Positions 8,778-17,924 of a DNA stretch of 64,000 nt are shown one piece after another. The number at the start of each line of letters is the position of its first letter. The first letter of the stretch is position 1. Origin of the DNA: Chthoniobacterales bacterium (GTDB lineage: Bacteria > Verrucomicrobiota > Verrucomicrobiia > Chthoniobacterales > DASVRZ01); assembly GCA_039930045.1 (NCBI GenBank), contig JBDSQB010000002.1, positions 450,286 through 514,285 of the forward strand. Reading direction: 5' to 3'. The position numbers and the translations under genes were made by a program. The notes under the pieces were generated by a model. That model was given only the letters and a program-made list of their open reading frames with translations. It did not search any database and had not been told where the DNA came from.

Positions 8778-9782
8778 ATGTTAGGAAACACTACCGCCCC
8801 GGACCCGGAATTTGACCGCTCGTTGCGGCCCCCGGCGTTTGCTGATTTTGGCGGTCAGTCCAAGGTCTGCGACCGTCTTGAACTCATGGTCGAGGCCGCG
8901 AAACAGCGTGGCGACGTGCTCGATCATATTCTTTTGAGCGGACCTCCCGGTCTTGGAAAAACCACGCTGGCTTACATTCTAGCGACCGCTATGGGCGGCA
9001 GCATCAAGAACACCAGCGGCCCGATGATCGAGAAGGCGGGCGACCTCGCCGGACTTCTAACCACGCTGGAGCGCGGCGACGTTCTATTCATCGACGAGAT
9101 CCACCGGCTCCAGCCGACGATCGAGGAATATCTCTATCCCGCGATGGAGGATTTCAAACTCGACATCCTCATCGACCAGGGCCCGAGCGCTCGCAGCGTG
9201 CGGTTGAATCTGCCGCGCTTCACCCTCATCGGTGCCACGACTCGCGCGGGAATGATTAGTGCGCCACTTCGATCCCGCTTTGGGATCAATCCACGGCTCG
9301 ATTATTACACGGCGGAGGATTTGCAAAAAATCGTTTTGCGCAGCGCGCATTTGCTCGATCTAACCATCGACGAACCTGGGGCGCTGGAGATCGCGGCGCG
9401 TTCCCGGGGCACACCGCGCATCGCCAACAATCTGCTCCGCTGGGTGCGCGACTATGCGCAGGTAAAGGCCAATTCGCAGATCAACCAAGACATCGCGGCC
9501 AGAGCTCTAACCATGCTCGAGATCGACGCCGACGGCTTCGATGAAATGGACAAACGCATCCTGGAGGCGCTCATCATCAAGTTTCAAGGCGGCCCGGTCG
9601 GAATCAATTCACTCGCCGTCTCAGTGGGCGAGGACGCTGGCACGATCGAGGACGTGAACGAGCCCTATCTCATCATGCAAGGCTATCTCAAGCGCACCGC
9701 ACAGGGCCGCGTGGCCATGCCAGCCGCCTATCGCAAGCTGGGACTTTCCATTCCGGGAAAATCCGCCGATCTCTTCGACTAA
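8778..9782 (+). CDS. ruvB: Holliday junction branch migration helicase RuvB
   Basis: AAA+ motor of the RuvABC resolvasome, 334 residues, typical length. It starts with the RuvB pattern [12 protein letters not shown]; Walker A is [11 protein letters not shown] (about residue 56), Walker [10 protein letters not shown], sensor 1 GATTRAGM and the arginine-finger region [10 protein letters not shown]. The C-terminal winged helix ([18 protein letters not shown]) closes it. ruvA and ruvC are not adjacent. It converges with the histone-H1-like gene, and the hairpin between them could end both transcripts. Confidence 0.97.
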   Translation: MLGNTTAPDPEFDRSLRPPAFADFGGQSKVCDRLELMVEAAKQRGDVLDHILLSGPPGLGKTTLAYILATAMGGSIKNTSGPMIEKAGDLAGLLTTLERGDVLFIDEIHRLQPTIEEYLYPAMEDFKLDILIDQGPSARSVRLNLPRFTLIGATTRAGMISAPLRSRFGINPRLDYYTAEDLQKIVLRSAHLLDLTIDEPGALEIAARSRGTPRIANNLLRWVRDYAQVKANSQINQDIAARALTMLEIDADGFDEMDKRILEALIIKFQGGPVGINSLAVSVGEDAGTIEDVNEPYLIMQGYLKRTAQGRVAMPAAYRKLGLSIPGKSADLFD

Positions 9783-9814
9783 CATCGAAACTGATCCGAC
9801 TTACATTCCAATCT

Positions 9815-9855
9815 GGAAACAAAAATGGGAGGCGGATTTCTCCAGCCTCCCATTT
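9815..9855 (-). terminator. Terminator between ruvB and the H1-like gene
   Basis: Perfect 11-base-pair inverted repeat (AAATGGGAGGC at 9823-9833, GCCTCCCATTT at 9845-9855, 11-base loop). On the minus strand it runs into TTTTTGTTTCC, so it terminates the H1-like gene; on the plus strand it lacks a T-run but may slow ruvB transcription. Confidence 0.85.
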
Positions 9856-9881
9856 GTTAGGAACTTGAAAATAGTCAGGGA

Positions 9882-10160
9882 CTATTTTTTCTTCGCGACC
9901 GCTTTTTTGGCGGGAGCTTTTGCGGCCGGGGCGGCTTTTTTAGCAGGAGCTTTCGCTACGGCTTTTTTGGGAGCGGCCTTGACGGCTGGTGCAGCTTTTT
10001 TGGCTGGTGCCTTGGCGGCAGCTTTGGGAGCGGCCTTAGGAGCAGCTTTTGCGGCTGCTTTGGGCGCAGCTTTGGCGGCTGGCTTTTTAGCGGCTAGTTT
10101 CTTAGGAGCTGCCTTTTTGACGGGAGCTGCTTTCTTGGCAGGGGCTTTTTTAATTGGCAT
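9882..10160 (-). CDS. Histone H1-like Lys/Ala/Pro-rich DNA-binding protein
   Basis: A 92-residue, extremely basic protein made almost only of Lys, Ala and Pro in repeated KKAAP and KAPAKKA blocks, beginning MPIKKAPAKKAAP. This is the composition of eukaryotic H1 tails and of bacterial Hc1/Hc2-type proteins that compact the nucleoid. The minus-strand ribosome site AAAGGGGGG lies eight bases before ATG, a strong site that fits an abundant protein. TTGACT on the minus strand at 10265-10260 may be a -35 element. The complementary strand is also open as an Ala/Gly-rich frame, but only the basic product makes biochemical sense. Confidence 0.8.
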   Translation of the reverse strand: MPIKKAPAKKAAPVKKAAPKKLAAKKPAAKAAPKAAAKAAPKAAPKAAAKAPAKKAAPAVKAAPKKAVAKAPAKKAAPAAKAPAKKAVAKKK

Positions 10161-10331
10161 CCAGAATCCCCCCTTTCCATCCGCAGTAGCGGGCGAGGCA
10201 AAGTGTGTGTGATGAAATGAACATCAGATAAGACTGCTAGTAGATAATTTCAGGAGCCGAGTCAACAAATTATTTTTAGCTAGTACTCAAATAGTTTGTC
10301 GGCCGCCGGCATCGCGGCTCAAAAAACCTAG

Positions 10332-10874
10332 CTATTCGCCAATAGCTAGAAGCGATTCGGCGCGGGCCACAATATCGCCCACGGGCAAGAGCCGCCCAAT
10401 GCCCTCGTATCCACATGCTAACATTCCCGACTCGGGCCCGATGAATTGCACGTTGCGCGATTTTAGAATGGCCACATTGGCCTGCGTTGCGGCGTGCAGC
10501 CACATTTTTCCATTCATCGCTGGGGCGACTAACATCGGAGCCAGGGTCGCGAGTGCAATGGAAGTCAGCGCGTCGTTGGCGAGGCCATGCGCCAGTCTTG
10601 CTAACACATCCGCTGTCGCTGGGGCGATGAGTAAAAGATCGGCCTCGTCCGCGAGTTCGATGTGACCCGGACGACTGCTGTCGCGCTCGTCCCACACACT
10701 GGTGATCACGGCTCGGCGCGTGAGGGTTTGCAGAGTAAGCGGGGTGATGAATTGCGCGGCTCCGTCGGTCATCACGGCGGTGACCTGATGCCCGCGTTTG
10801 GTTAGCTGGCTGGCGAGATCGGCAGCCTTGTAGGCAGCGATGGAACCGGTGATGCCGAGCAGGATGTTAGCCAT
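10332..10874 (-). CDS. coaC: Phosphopantothenoylcysteine decarboxylase (stand-alone CoaC flavoprotein)
   Basis: FMN-dependent decarboxylase of coenzyme A synthesis, 180 residues. It starts NILLGITGSIAAYKA, carries the catalytic His in PGHIELADEAD, the substrate motif APAMNGKMW and the flexible GMLACGYEGIGRL flap with its Cys. Most bacteria fuse this domain to phosphopantothenoylcysteine synthetase (CoaBC); here the frame ends after the CoaC domain and no CoaB follows, so CoaB must be encoded elsewhere. It follows gmk with a five-base gap in the order yicC-gmk-coaC; rpoZ, often between gmk and coaBC, is absent here. Confidence 0.9.
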   Translation of the reverse strand: MANILLGITGSIAAYKAADLASQLTKRGHQVTAVMTDGAAQFITPLTLQTLTRRAVITSVWDERDSSRPGHIELADEADLLLIAPATADVLARLAHGLANDALTSIALATLAPMLVAPAMNGKMWLHAATQANVAILKSRNVQFIGPESGMLACGYEGIGRLLPVGDIVARAESLLAIGE

Positions 10875-10879
10875 CGGAG

Positions 10880-11524
10880 TTAGATCAGAATGAGGTCTTT
10901 CATCCGGCGGCTGAGATAGCGTTCGGCTCGCATGATGGCGCGAAATTTCTGCAAATCCTCCTCGGTGGAGCCCGAGATGATGATGTAACGAAAGGCGCGC
11001 CAGCTTTTCATTTCGCGAGCGGCATTCGTCAGGCGCACTTCGATTTGCTCGGGAGTTTCCGTGCCACGTTTGGTGAGCCGGCGGCGGAGTTCATCCAGAC
11101 TCGGCGGCATGATGAAAACATCCGCCAGCGCCTCCTGGATATAGGCATCGGGAAACGCGCGAATCGCCGCCACGCCTTGAATATCGACATCGATAAGAAC
11201 ATCGACGCCTTCCTGCAAATGCTCGATCACCGTCGAGCGCAGAGTCCCGTAGAGATTGCCGTGGACGTTGGCGTATTCCAGAAATTCCCCAGCCTCAATG
11301 CGGGGGCGAAATTCGTCCTCACTAATAAAGAAGTAATCCTCGCCATGAATCTCGCCGGGACGCGGCTTGCGGGTGGTGCAGGAGACGGAATAAATGAAAT
11401 CCGGCGTCTGCCGCAGCGCCTCGCAAAGCGTCGTCTTACCAGCGCCCGACGGGGCGGCCACGACAAAGAGAATGCCGTGGCGCGAGGCGTCTTTTCTAGC
11501 TAATGGTTGCGTGGGCTTATTCAA
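10880..11524 (-). CDS. gmk: Guanylate kinase
   Basis: Phosphorylates GMP to GDP; 214 residues. P-loop APSGAGKTTLCEAL, GMP-binding SCTTRKPRPGEIHGEDYFF and the lid region RLTKRGTETPEQIEVRL are all present. The start codon appears to be TTG at 11524, eight bases inside the end of yicC; no ATG lies before the P-loop, so a non-ATG start is needed. The overlap indicates coupled translation with yicC. Confidence 0.95.
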   Translation of the reverse strand: MNKPTQPLARKDASRHGILFVVAAPSGAGKTTLCEALRQTPDFIYSVSCTTRKPRPGEIHGEDYFFISEDEFRPRIEAGEFLEYANVHGNLYGTLRSTVIEHLQEGVDVLIDVDIQGVAAIRAFPDAYIQEALADVFIMPPSLDELRRRLTKRGTETPEQIEVRLTNAAREMKSWRAFRYIIISGSTEEDLQKFRAIMRAERYLSRRMKDLILI

Positions 11525-12392
11525 TGTTCTGGACTTGTTCGCGTATCTTCTCCATCTCGCTCTTGCACGTCACGATAATTTGCGAAATAGCCGCGTCGTT
11601 CGCCTTTGAGCCGAGAGTATTCAGCTCGCGCCCGATCTCCTGCACGATAAATTCCAAGGTGCGTCCAATCGGTTCGTCTTTGGTTAGGTTTTCGCAAAAC
11701 TGGCCGAGGTGACTCTGCAAACGCGTAAGTTCCTCGGAAATGTCGCAACGATCCGCGAAGAGCACGACTTCCTTCGAGAGCCGGTCGTCGTCCAATTCGA
11801 GTTCGATTCCTATCTTGCGCACGCGCTCGTGCAGGGCAGCGCGATATTTCTCGATCACCGCCGGGTGCAATTCGTGGATTTTTTCGATCGCGGATAGAAT
11901 GTTAGCAGCCCGCGTTTCCAAGTCCGTGCGGAGATCGACACCTTCGCGCGTGCGCATGGCCACGAGTTGTTCTAAAGCCTGCTGCAACGCTTTTTCCAAG
12001 AGCGGCCAGACCACTTCCAGATCATGACTCAGCGCCTCCACCCGCAGCACACCGGGAATGGTTAGCAGCGATTGCAATCCAACTCCCCCTGTTAGCTGAT
12101 GCCTCTCCACGAGCGCCAGCAAAGCCGCATGTGCCCGCGCCGCTGCTGCCGGATCGATCAGATCGCCGCCCGCCGCACTCGCCAGATTCGTAGTCGCCAC
12201 CAGAACATTGATGCGCCCGCGCGACAACGTGGCTGCGACAAGCTCGCGAACGCGCGGTTCCAGCGAGGCGAGGTCGCGTGGCAGATTGATCGCTGGCTCG
12301 AGTTGCTTGCGATTGACGGAATTGACTTCCACCGTGATCGCCAGGCTCTCATCGGCCATCTGGCCGCGGCCATAGCCGGTCATGCTTTTCAT
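11517..12392 (-). CDS. yicC: YicC/YloC family endoribonuclease
   Basis: A 291-residue protein with the family N-terminus [10 protein letters not shown] and the conserved C-terminal stretch GRTLEFIVQEIGRELNTLGSK followed by KSEMEKIREQVQN. E. coli YicC degrades small RNAs such as RyhB together with PNPase; the family is almost always beside gmk, as here. Its start overlaps the upstream membrane-protein gene by four bases and its stop lies inside gmk. Confidence 0.95.
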   Translation of the reverse strand: MKSMTGYGRGQMADESLAITVEVNSVNRKQLEPAINLPRDLASLEPRVRELVAATLSRGRINVLVATTNLASAAGGDLIDPAAAARAHAALLALVERHQLTGGVGLQSLLTIPGVLRVEALSHDLEVVWPLLEKALQQALEQLVAMRTREGVDLRTDLETRAANILSAIEKIHELHPAVIEKYRAALHERVRKIGIELELDDDRLSKEVVLFADRCDISEELTRLQSHLGQFCENLTKDEPIGRTLEFIVQEIGRELNTLGSKANDAAISQIIVTCKSEMEKIREQVQNIE

Positions 12393-12673
12393 ACTTCGAG
12401 AGACTCGTTGCTCTTCTTCTTAAACAGCTTCACGATCGTTAGGAGCGTCGTCACCAAAATGCAAAATCCCATTACGCCAGTGCCTAGAAATAATCCCCAG
12501 ATCATTCCTAGCGCTGCCGCGAAACGCACCGGGTCGCTCCCCGTCGGAGGCATAAACCAGCCTTTCACAAACTCCGGTGAGATCCATGCGACTCCCGCTG
12601 CGAAGACGCCTCCTAACAATGCCGAGACCAGCGCCGCAGCCACGATGGCGAGGAAGTATTTTAGAAAGGTCAT
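12389..12673 (-). CDS. Small two-span membrane protein of unknown function
   Basis: 94 residues, two hydrophobic helices (about 4-31 and 51-82) joined by a short loop with [14 protein letters not shown], and a basic tail [10 protein letters not shown]. It overlaps trpB and yicC by four bases each (ATGA arrangement), so it is translated as part of this run. No family recognised. Confidence 0.75.
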   Translation of the reverse strand: MTFLKYFLAIVAAALVSALLGGVFAAGVAWISPEFVKGWFMPPTGSDPVRFAAALGMIWGLFLGTGVMGFCILVTTLLTIVKLFKKKSNESLEV

Positions 12674-13890
12674 TTCAAAAGAAAATCCGCCGCCTGACTT
12701 ACATCCTTATCACCGCGGCCGGAGAGATTCACGATGATGAGTTCATCCTTTCGCATCGTTGGCGCGACCTTGATCGCCTGGGCCACGGCGTGTGCGGATT
12801 CCAGCGCGGGAATGATTCCCTCGATCTTCGCCAGTGTCTGAAATGCCTCCAGCGCCGCGTCGTCGGTGGCGTAGTCGTAGTTCACCCGCCCGATGTCGTG
12901 CAGATAACAATGTTCCGGGCCAACCGCCGCGTAGTCGAGTCCGGCAGAAATGGAATGGGTTAGTTCGACCTGTCCATTTTCATCGGCCAGCAGCCACGTC
13001 TTCGCGCCTTGCAGAACGCCCAACCGTCCACCCTGAAAACGCGCCGCGTGCCTTCCCGAAATAATCCCCTCGCCGCCCGCTTCCACGCCCGTCATACGCA
13101 CCTCTTCGTCGCCGAGAAATGGATAGAACAGCCCGATCGCATTACTCCCGCCGCCCACGCAAGCCAGCAATAAGTCTGGAAGTCGATTCTCTTTTTCCAA
13201 AATCTGCCGCCGCGCCTCGTCTCCGATGACGCGGTGAAAATCCCGGACCATCATCGGATACGGATGCGACCCGTAAGCCGTTCCTAATATGTAATGGGTC
13301 GAGCGCACATTGGTGACCCAGTCGCGCATCGCCTCATTCACCGCCTCCTTCAACGTCGCCTGACCCGCCGTCACCGGCACCACTGTCGCCCCGAGGAAAC
13401 GCATCCGCGACACGTTCAACGACTGACGCACCATGTCGGTCGCGCCCATATAGATCACGCATTCGCAGCCAAACCGCGCCGCTACCGTCGCCGTCGCCAC
13501 CCCATGCTGACCCGCCCCCGTTTCGGCAATGATCCGTTTCTTGCCCATGCGATTCGCCAGCAGAATCTGGCCGATGGCGTTGTTAATCTTATGCGCTCCG
13601 GTATGGAGCAAATCCTCCCGCTTCAGATAAATCTTCGCCCCGCCGAGATGCTCCGTGAGCCGCGCCGCGTGATAGAGCGGGGTGGGCCGCCCGCAGAAAT
13701 TGTGGAGCAAATCGGCCAGCTCCGCCTGAAACTCGGGATCGACCCGTGCGCGATGGTACTCGGCTGTCAGGTCATTGAGCGCCGTCATCAGCGTCTCGGG
13801 CACAAACATGCCGCCGTATTCGCCGAAATGCCCAAATTCATCGGGCAACTGATTGAAACGTGTTGCGCTGGGTTGGGTGGCGGTGCTCAT
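12670..13890 (-). CDS. trpB: Tryptophan synthase beta chain
   Basis: PLP enzyme joining indole and serine to tryptophan, 406 residues. [13 protein letters not shown] is the typical N-terminal motif, the PLP lysine is in [11 protein letters not shown], and the phosphate loop is [12 protein letters not shown]. The start at 13890 gives MSTATQPS, close to other TrpB N-termini; longer extensions run into the queA promoter region. No trpA is adjacent; instead trpB heads a run with a membrane protein, yicC, gmk and coaC. It is divergent from queA across 77 bases. Confidence 0.96.
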   Translation of the reverse strand: MSTATQPSATRFNQLPDEFGHFGEYGGMFVPETLMTALNDLTAEYHRARVDPEFQAELADLLHNFCGRPTPLYHAARLTEHLGGAKIYLKREDLLHTGAHKINNAIGQILLANRMGKKRIIAETGAGQHGVATATVAARFGCECVIYMGATDMVRQSLNVSRMRFLGATVVPVTAGQATLKEAVNEAMRDWVTNVRSTHYILGTAYGSHPYPMMVRDFHRVIGDEARRQILEKENRLPDLLLACVGGGSNAIGLFYPFLGDEEVRMTGVEAGGEGIISGRHAARFQGGRLGVLQGAKTWLLADENGQVELTHSISAGLDYAAVGPEHCYLHDIGRVNYDYATDDAALEAFQTLAKIEGIIPALESAHAVAQAIKVAPTMRKDELIIVNLSGRGDKDVSQAADFLLK

Positions 13891-13967
13891 GGCGAAACTT
13901 AACCACGAATCGGGGTGGTTCCACACGAATGTTTGCAGGGCTCGGCCTGCCGCGATAGAGACAGGGG

Positions 13968-14945
13968 ATGAGTTTGCGGACTGCGGATTATGACTTTGAA
14001 TTGCCCGATGAATTGATCGCGCGCTATCCAGCGGCGCAGCGCGATGGGAGTCGCATGTTAGTCGTTCATCGGAGTTCGGGTGCAATCGAGCACGCGCAGT
14101 TTCGCGATCTGCCGCAGTTTCTCACGGCGGATGATCTGACGGTGCTGAACAATGCGCGGGTGATCCCGGCGCGGGTGTTTTCCGATGATGGCCGCATCGA
14201 ATTGTTAGTGCTCGACCCGCGTCCGGATGGTCATTGGCAGTGCATGGTGAAGCCTGGTCGCAAGATGCGGCCCGGCCATTCCGTGATGATCGCTGGCTGC
14301 CGGGGCGAGGTGCTCTCGATGTTAGAAGACGGCACGCGGGTGATTTATTTTTCGGTGCAGCCGGATTTGGAGAAGGTGGGAAAACTGCCGCTGCCACCTT
14401 ACTTCGGACGCGAGGCGGAGGCATCGGACTTGGAGCGTTATCAGACTGTCTATGCCACGCAATCGGGAGCGGTCGCCGCGCCGACGGCGGGGTTGCATTT
14501 CACTCCGGAATTGCTGGCACAATTGCCGCACTGCTTCGTGACGCTGCAAGTCGGCGCGGGCACATTTCGCGGGGTGCACGACGACGACCTGACGCATCAC
14601 ATCATGCACTCGGAAAAGTTCTGGTTGTCACCCGAAGTGGCGGCGCAGATCAATGCAGCGAAGTCCGTCTTCGCAGTGGGAACGACGACGGTGCGCGTGT
14701 TGGAAAGCTGCGCGCACGAAGGCAAGCTAAGAGCGGGCGAGGGCGAGACGCGGATTTTCATTCACCCGCCATACGAGTTTCAGGTGATTGATAAATTGCT
14801 CACTAATTTCCATCTGCCGCGTTCGACGTTGCTGATGTTAGTGTCGGCGTTCGCAGGTCGTGAATTGATTCTGGAGGCTTACACGAAAGCGGTCGAGGAG
14901 CGGTATCGCTTTTACTCCTACGGCGACTGTATGTTGCTGGTCTGA
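13968..14945 (+). CDS. queA: S-adenosylmethionine:tRNA ribosyltransferase-isomerase
   Basis: Makes epoxyqueuosine in the wobble position of certain tRNAs; about 325 residues. Family motifs: [20 protein letters not shown] at the start, [19 protein letters not shown] in the middle and [19 protein letters not shown] near the end. The ATG at 13968 is fused to AGGGG with no spacer, whereas the TTG two codons later (13974) has a six-base spacer and yields [10 protein letters not shown] directly after the initiator, the same spacing as in E. coli QueA; TTG is probably the real start. All four TTA leucine codons noticed here lie in G-TTA-G context. Confidence 0.96.
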   Translation: MSLRTADYDFELPDELIARYPAAQRDGSRMLVVHRSSGAIEHAQFRDLPQFLTADDLTVLNNARVIPARVFSDDGRIELLVLDPRPDGHWQCMVKPGRKMRPGHSVMIAGCRGEVLSMLEDGTRVIYFSVQPDLEKVGKLPLPPYFGREAEASDLERYQTVYATQSGAVAAPTAGLHFTPELLAQLPHCFVTLQVGAGTFRGVHDDDLTHHIMHSEKFWLSPEVAAQINAAKSVFAVGTTTVRVLESCAHEGKLRAGEGETRIFIHPPYEFQVIDKLLTNFHLPRSTLLMLVSAFAGRELILEAYTKAVEERYRFYSYGDCMLLV

Positions 14946-14961
14946 ATCGGCTCTAACTCCT

Positions 14962-15456
14962 ATGAAAGATACTTCCATTGATCCTGGTGTTTCCATTGGG
15001 CACGTGCATTTGAAGGTGGCTGATCTCGATCGTGCGATTGGCTTTTACTGTGGCATTCTCGGGTTCCGAATCATGCAACGTTTTGGCGACGAGGCGGCCT
15101 TCATTTCCGCAGGCGGCTATCATCACCACATTGGCTTGAACACCTGGGAGAGCAAGAATGGCACGCCGCCCCCGCGGGGTTGCACCGGGCTGTATCATCT
15201 CGCGATTTTGTATCCGACTCGAAGGGCGCTGGCGGATGCGTTGCGGCGATTGATGGACGCTGGCATCATTCTCGACGGAGCGAGCGATCATGGTGTTAGT
15301 CACGCCCTTTACTTGCGCGATCCGGACGAAAATGGAGTGGAGTTGTATTGGGATTGTCCGCTCGAAAATTGGCCCATGACACCAGATGGCCGGCTTGCGA
15401 TGTTTACCCGCCCCCTCGATGTGAAGGGGCTTCTGGCCGAGGCTCCCGAACGATAG
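14962..15456 (+). CDS. VOC-superfamily ring-cleavage dioxygenase/glyoxalase-like protein
   Basis: 164 residues with paired beta-alpha-beta-beta-beta modules. Metal ligands are likely His in IGHVHLKV, His in LYHLAILY and Glu in NGVELYWDCP, the arrangement of CatE-type extradiol dioxygenases and related glyoxalases. Sixteen bases separate it from queA, so it may be cotranscribed. Substrate cannot be told from sequence. Confidence 0.85.
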   Translation: MKDTSIDPGVSIGHVHLKVADLDRAIGFYCGILGFRIMQRFGDEAAFISAGGYHHHIGLNTWESKNGTPPPRGCTGLYHLAILYPTRRALADALRRLMDAGIILDGASDHGVSHALYLRDPDENGVELYWDCPLENWPMTPDGRLAMFTRPLDVKGLLAEAPER

Positions 15457-15457
15457 A

Positions 15458-15913
15458 CTAACCAACCGGACGCGTCTGCCGAAGTGCTTCGTAGAGGACG
15501 ATGCCGACGCTGGTCGCCAGATTCAGGCTGCGGACCTCGGGTTGCATCGGAATGGTGAGGCAAGTTTCGGCATTGGATGTTAGCAGGCTTTCCGGCAGGC
15601 CTTTCGTTTCGCGTCCAAAGACGAGGTAATCGCCTTTCTGGAAGTGTGCCTGATGATAGATGCGCCGGGTTTTCGTGGTTAGGAAATACCATTGGGCCTC
15701 CGGGTTGGCTGCGGATTGGCAGGCGGCGAGATCGCCCCAAATGTGGAGATCGACGTGCTGCCAGTAGTCCATGCCGGCGCGTTTCAAGTATTTGTCGTCC
15801 AACGAAAATCCGAGAGGTCGGATAAGATGCAAGGTCGCCCCGGCGGCGAGGCAAAGGCGGGCGATGTTGCCGGTGTTAGGAGGAATTTCCGGCGAGACGA
15901 GGACGACGTTCAT
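15458..15913 (-). CDS. trmL: tRNA (cytidine/uridine-34-2'-O)-methyltransferase TrmL
   Basis: SPOUT methyltransferase modifying wobble position 34 of tRNA-Leu; 151 residues. The N-terminal SPEIPPNTGNIARLC, the knot motif FGRETKGLPE and the C-terminal SLNLATSVGIVLYEALRQ are all diagnostic. It converges with the VOC gene, with a single base between stops. Confidence 0.94.
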   Translation of the reverse strand: MNVVLVSPEIPPNTGNIARLCLAAGATLHLIRPLGFSLDDKYLKRAGMDYWQHVDLHIWGDLAACQSAANPEAQWYFLTTKTRRIYHQAHFQKGDYLVFGRETKGLPESLLTSNAETCLTIPMQPEVRSLNLATSVGIVLYEALRQTRPVG

Positions 15914-15945
15914 GCGAGTAGAATGGAACTGGAATGGAAAAATCC

Positions 15946-15985
15946 AAAAACAAAAAACCCGCCATCGGTGAGGATGACGGGTTTG
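15946..15985 (-). terminator. Rho-independent terminator of the RRM protein gene
   Basis: Hairpin AAACCCG-C-CATC (15956-15967) with GATG-A-CGGGTTT (15974-15985), one mismatch, six-base loop. On the minus strand it is followed by TTTGTTTTTGG. It lies 24 bases past the stop of the gene at 16010. Confidence 0.82.
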
Positions 15986-16009
15986 GGATTTTGTTTGGTT
16001 CGTTTCGAG

Positions 16010-16759
16010 TTAGGAAGCGCTGCGTTCGGAGGTTTTGGCTCCGCTGACGAGCAGCTTGCGGCCCATGAATTCTTTATCATGAAGCTCGGTGACGGCGCGT
16101 TTGGCTTCGTCGATGGTTTCCATGGTGACGAAGGCGAAACCTTTCGATTTCTGCGTGTAGTTGTTGCTCACGACCTCGGCGTTGCGCACTTTTCCGACTC
16201 CGTTGAAGAGGTCGATGAGATCGCTCTCGGCGGCGTCGAAGGAGAGGTTGCCGACATAGAGTTTCGGCGAGGTAACCTCGATGATTTCGATGGAGCGGGG
16301 AGCGCGTTCTTCACGTGGTGCGCGGGTTTCGCGGGACTCAGAGGGCTCGTTTGATGCCGCTGCGTCGGCTGGCTCGGCGTTGCGGTCGGGACGGGTCTCC
16401 GTGCGGCGATAGCTGTCGGAGGGACGCCCGGTGCGTTGTTCCTCGGCGCGCTGCTCGGTCGGATGGATCGAGCGGGGCTGCGTAGATGCGGGTGCGGTGG
16501 CTTTTTTCCCGGAGAAGAAAGCGACTATCTTTCCCCAGAAGGTGAGCGGCTTGGGAGCCTGGTGGCCGTCGCGGTTGCCGTAGTTGGAACGTTCCCGCTG
16601 CGAGCGGTTGCCGTTGTCTCTGCGGGGACCGCGTGAGTCGTTGCGGCGGCCGCCGCGTGAGCCGCCCCGGTTGCGGTTGTTGTCGCGATTATTGTCTCGC
16701 GGTCCGCGATTGTTTTGCCCTGAGTGGGGCGAAGTGTTTTCATTCATAGCTGTGTTCAT
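16010..16759 (-). CDS. Single-RRM RNA-binding protein with RG-rich N-terminal tail
   Basis: About 249 residues. The N-terminal half is low-complexity and rich in Asn, Arg, Gly and Gln (RNRGGSRGGRRNDSRG type), followed by a short hydrophobic patch (LTFWGKIVAFFSGKK) and an Arg/Glu-rich linker. The last 85 residues form one RRM: RNP2 KLYVGNLSF and RNP1 KGFAFVTM. Bacterial RRM proteins of this kind are usually about 80-100 residues; the long disordered tail resembles eukaryotic hnRNPs. Start is uncertain: ATG at 16759, 16747 or 16786, none with a clear ribosome site. It has its own terminator and stands alone. Confidence 0.85.
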   Translation of the reverse strand: MNTAMNENTSPHSGQNNRGPRDNNRDNNRNRGGSRGGRRNDSRGPRRDNGNRSQRERSNYGNRDGHQAPKPLTFWGKIVAFFSGKKATAPASTQPRSIHPTEQRAEEQRTGRPSDSYRRTETRPDRNAEPADAAASNEPSESRETRAPREERAPRSIEIIEVTSPKLYVGNLSFDAAESDLIDLFNGVGKVRNAEVVSNNYTQKSKGFAFVTMETIDEAKRAVTELHDKEFMGRKLLVSGAKTSERSAS

Positions 16760-17000
16760 ATAGGTGTGTGATATGACAAGGCGCATATTGGATGCTGACT
16801 CCGCGGTGGTTCGTCGGGAGCCGTGTGCTCGCGTGCGAAACTGCGGAGTCGTTGTCAAAGAACCGGCGCCAACAAGGTGGCCATCCAGCGCGCCGGAAAT
16901 TTTCCTGCCCAATGAGAATGGCACGCTGCGGTGCCGGAAGGGGAGATCTGTAGCACAGTGCAATGCCACTCGCAAGCGATCAATCGGAGGTCGCGGATTT

Positions 17001-17914
17001 TGAGCGGAAAATGGGACGATGTCTTCGTGCTGGCAGGCCCGACTGCGAGCGGGAAGTCGGCGCTCGCCGTGGAGCTGGCGGAGCAATGGGATGCGGAAAT
17101 CATCAGCGCCGACGCGTATCAGGTCTATCGCGGTCTCGCCGTGCTGACCGCGCAACCTAACTCGACTGAAAAAAAACGCGTGCGCCATCACCTGGTGGAC
17201 GTGCTGGGGCCGCAGGTGGAGTCTAGTGCGGCGGATTTTGCGCGGCTGGCGAGAGCAGCTTTGGAGGAAATCCGTGGCAGAAATAAACGTGCTCTCGTCG
17301 TCGGCGGGTCTGGTTTTTATCTGGAGGCGTTCTTCGACGGATTGCCCGAAACACCGCCGCCAAATGAAGCGATTCGCCAGCGGCTGAGCTCCCTGACCTT
17401 GCCAGAAATGGTCGCGGAATTGCAGCGGCTCGACCCGACTGCAACAGCGATCGTCGATCTGCAAAATCCCCGACGGGTGCAGCGGGCGATCGAAATTGTG
17501 ACGGTGACGGGGCAGCCCTTTGCGTCCTTTGCCCGGGAGCCGGATCGCTCCGTGCGCGGCCTCGTGCTGGATCCAGGGCGGGATGTTTTGCTGCAGCGAA
17601 TCGAGCAGCGGACAGCAGCGTTATTGGAAAATGGCGCCCTCGAGGAAGTCCGCACGCTCGGCCCGTGCAGCGCCACCTGCCGGAAAACCATCGGACTTGC
17701 AGAGATATCAGCGTTTCTAACCGGCGAGATCACGCTGGCGCAATGTCACGAGCGAATCGTGATCGCCACACGCCAATACGCCAAGCGCCAGCGCACGTGG
17801 TTTCGCCATCGCGCCCGCTGGCCGCTCGTCATGCCGGAAAACGCCCTCGTTCACGCCTGCGCCACGCTGGAGATTCGAGTCCCATTGCACTCACAGGCCG
17901 CCGTGCGAGACTGA
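17001..17914 (+). CDS. miaA: tRNA dimethylallyltransferase
   Basis: Adds dimethylallyl to A37 of tRNAs reading UNN codons; 304 residues from the chosen start. P-loop AGPTASGKSAL, the SADAYQVYRGL substrate motif, RRVQRAIEIVTVTG and the C-terminal RQYAKRQRTWFR are all family signatures. The start is taken as TTG at 17001 because GGAGG lies nine bases upstream (16987-16991) and the product then begins close to the P-loop as in other MiaA proteins; an upstream GTG at 16931 would add 23 residues unlike the family. Confidence 0.95.
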
Positions 17915-17924
17915 GCGCCATCAA

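Noticed and set aside
9865-10212. Ala/Gly-rich plus-strand frame opposite the H1-like gene
   Set aside because: It is the mirror of a Lys/Ala/Pro-rich gene; the minus strand has the good ribosome site and terminator.
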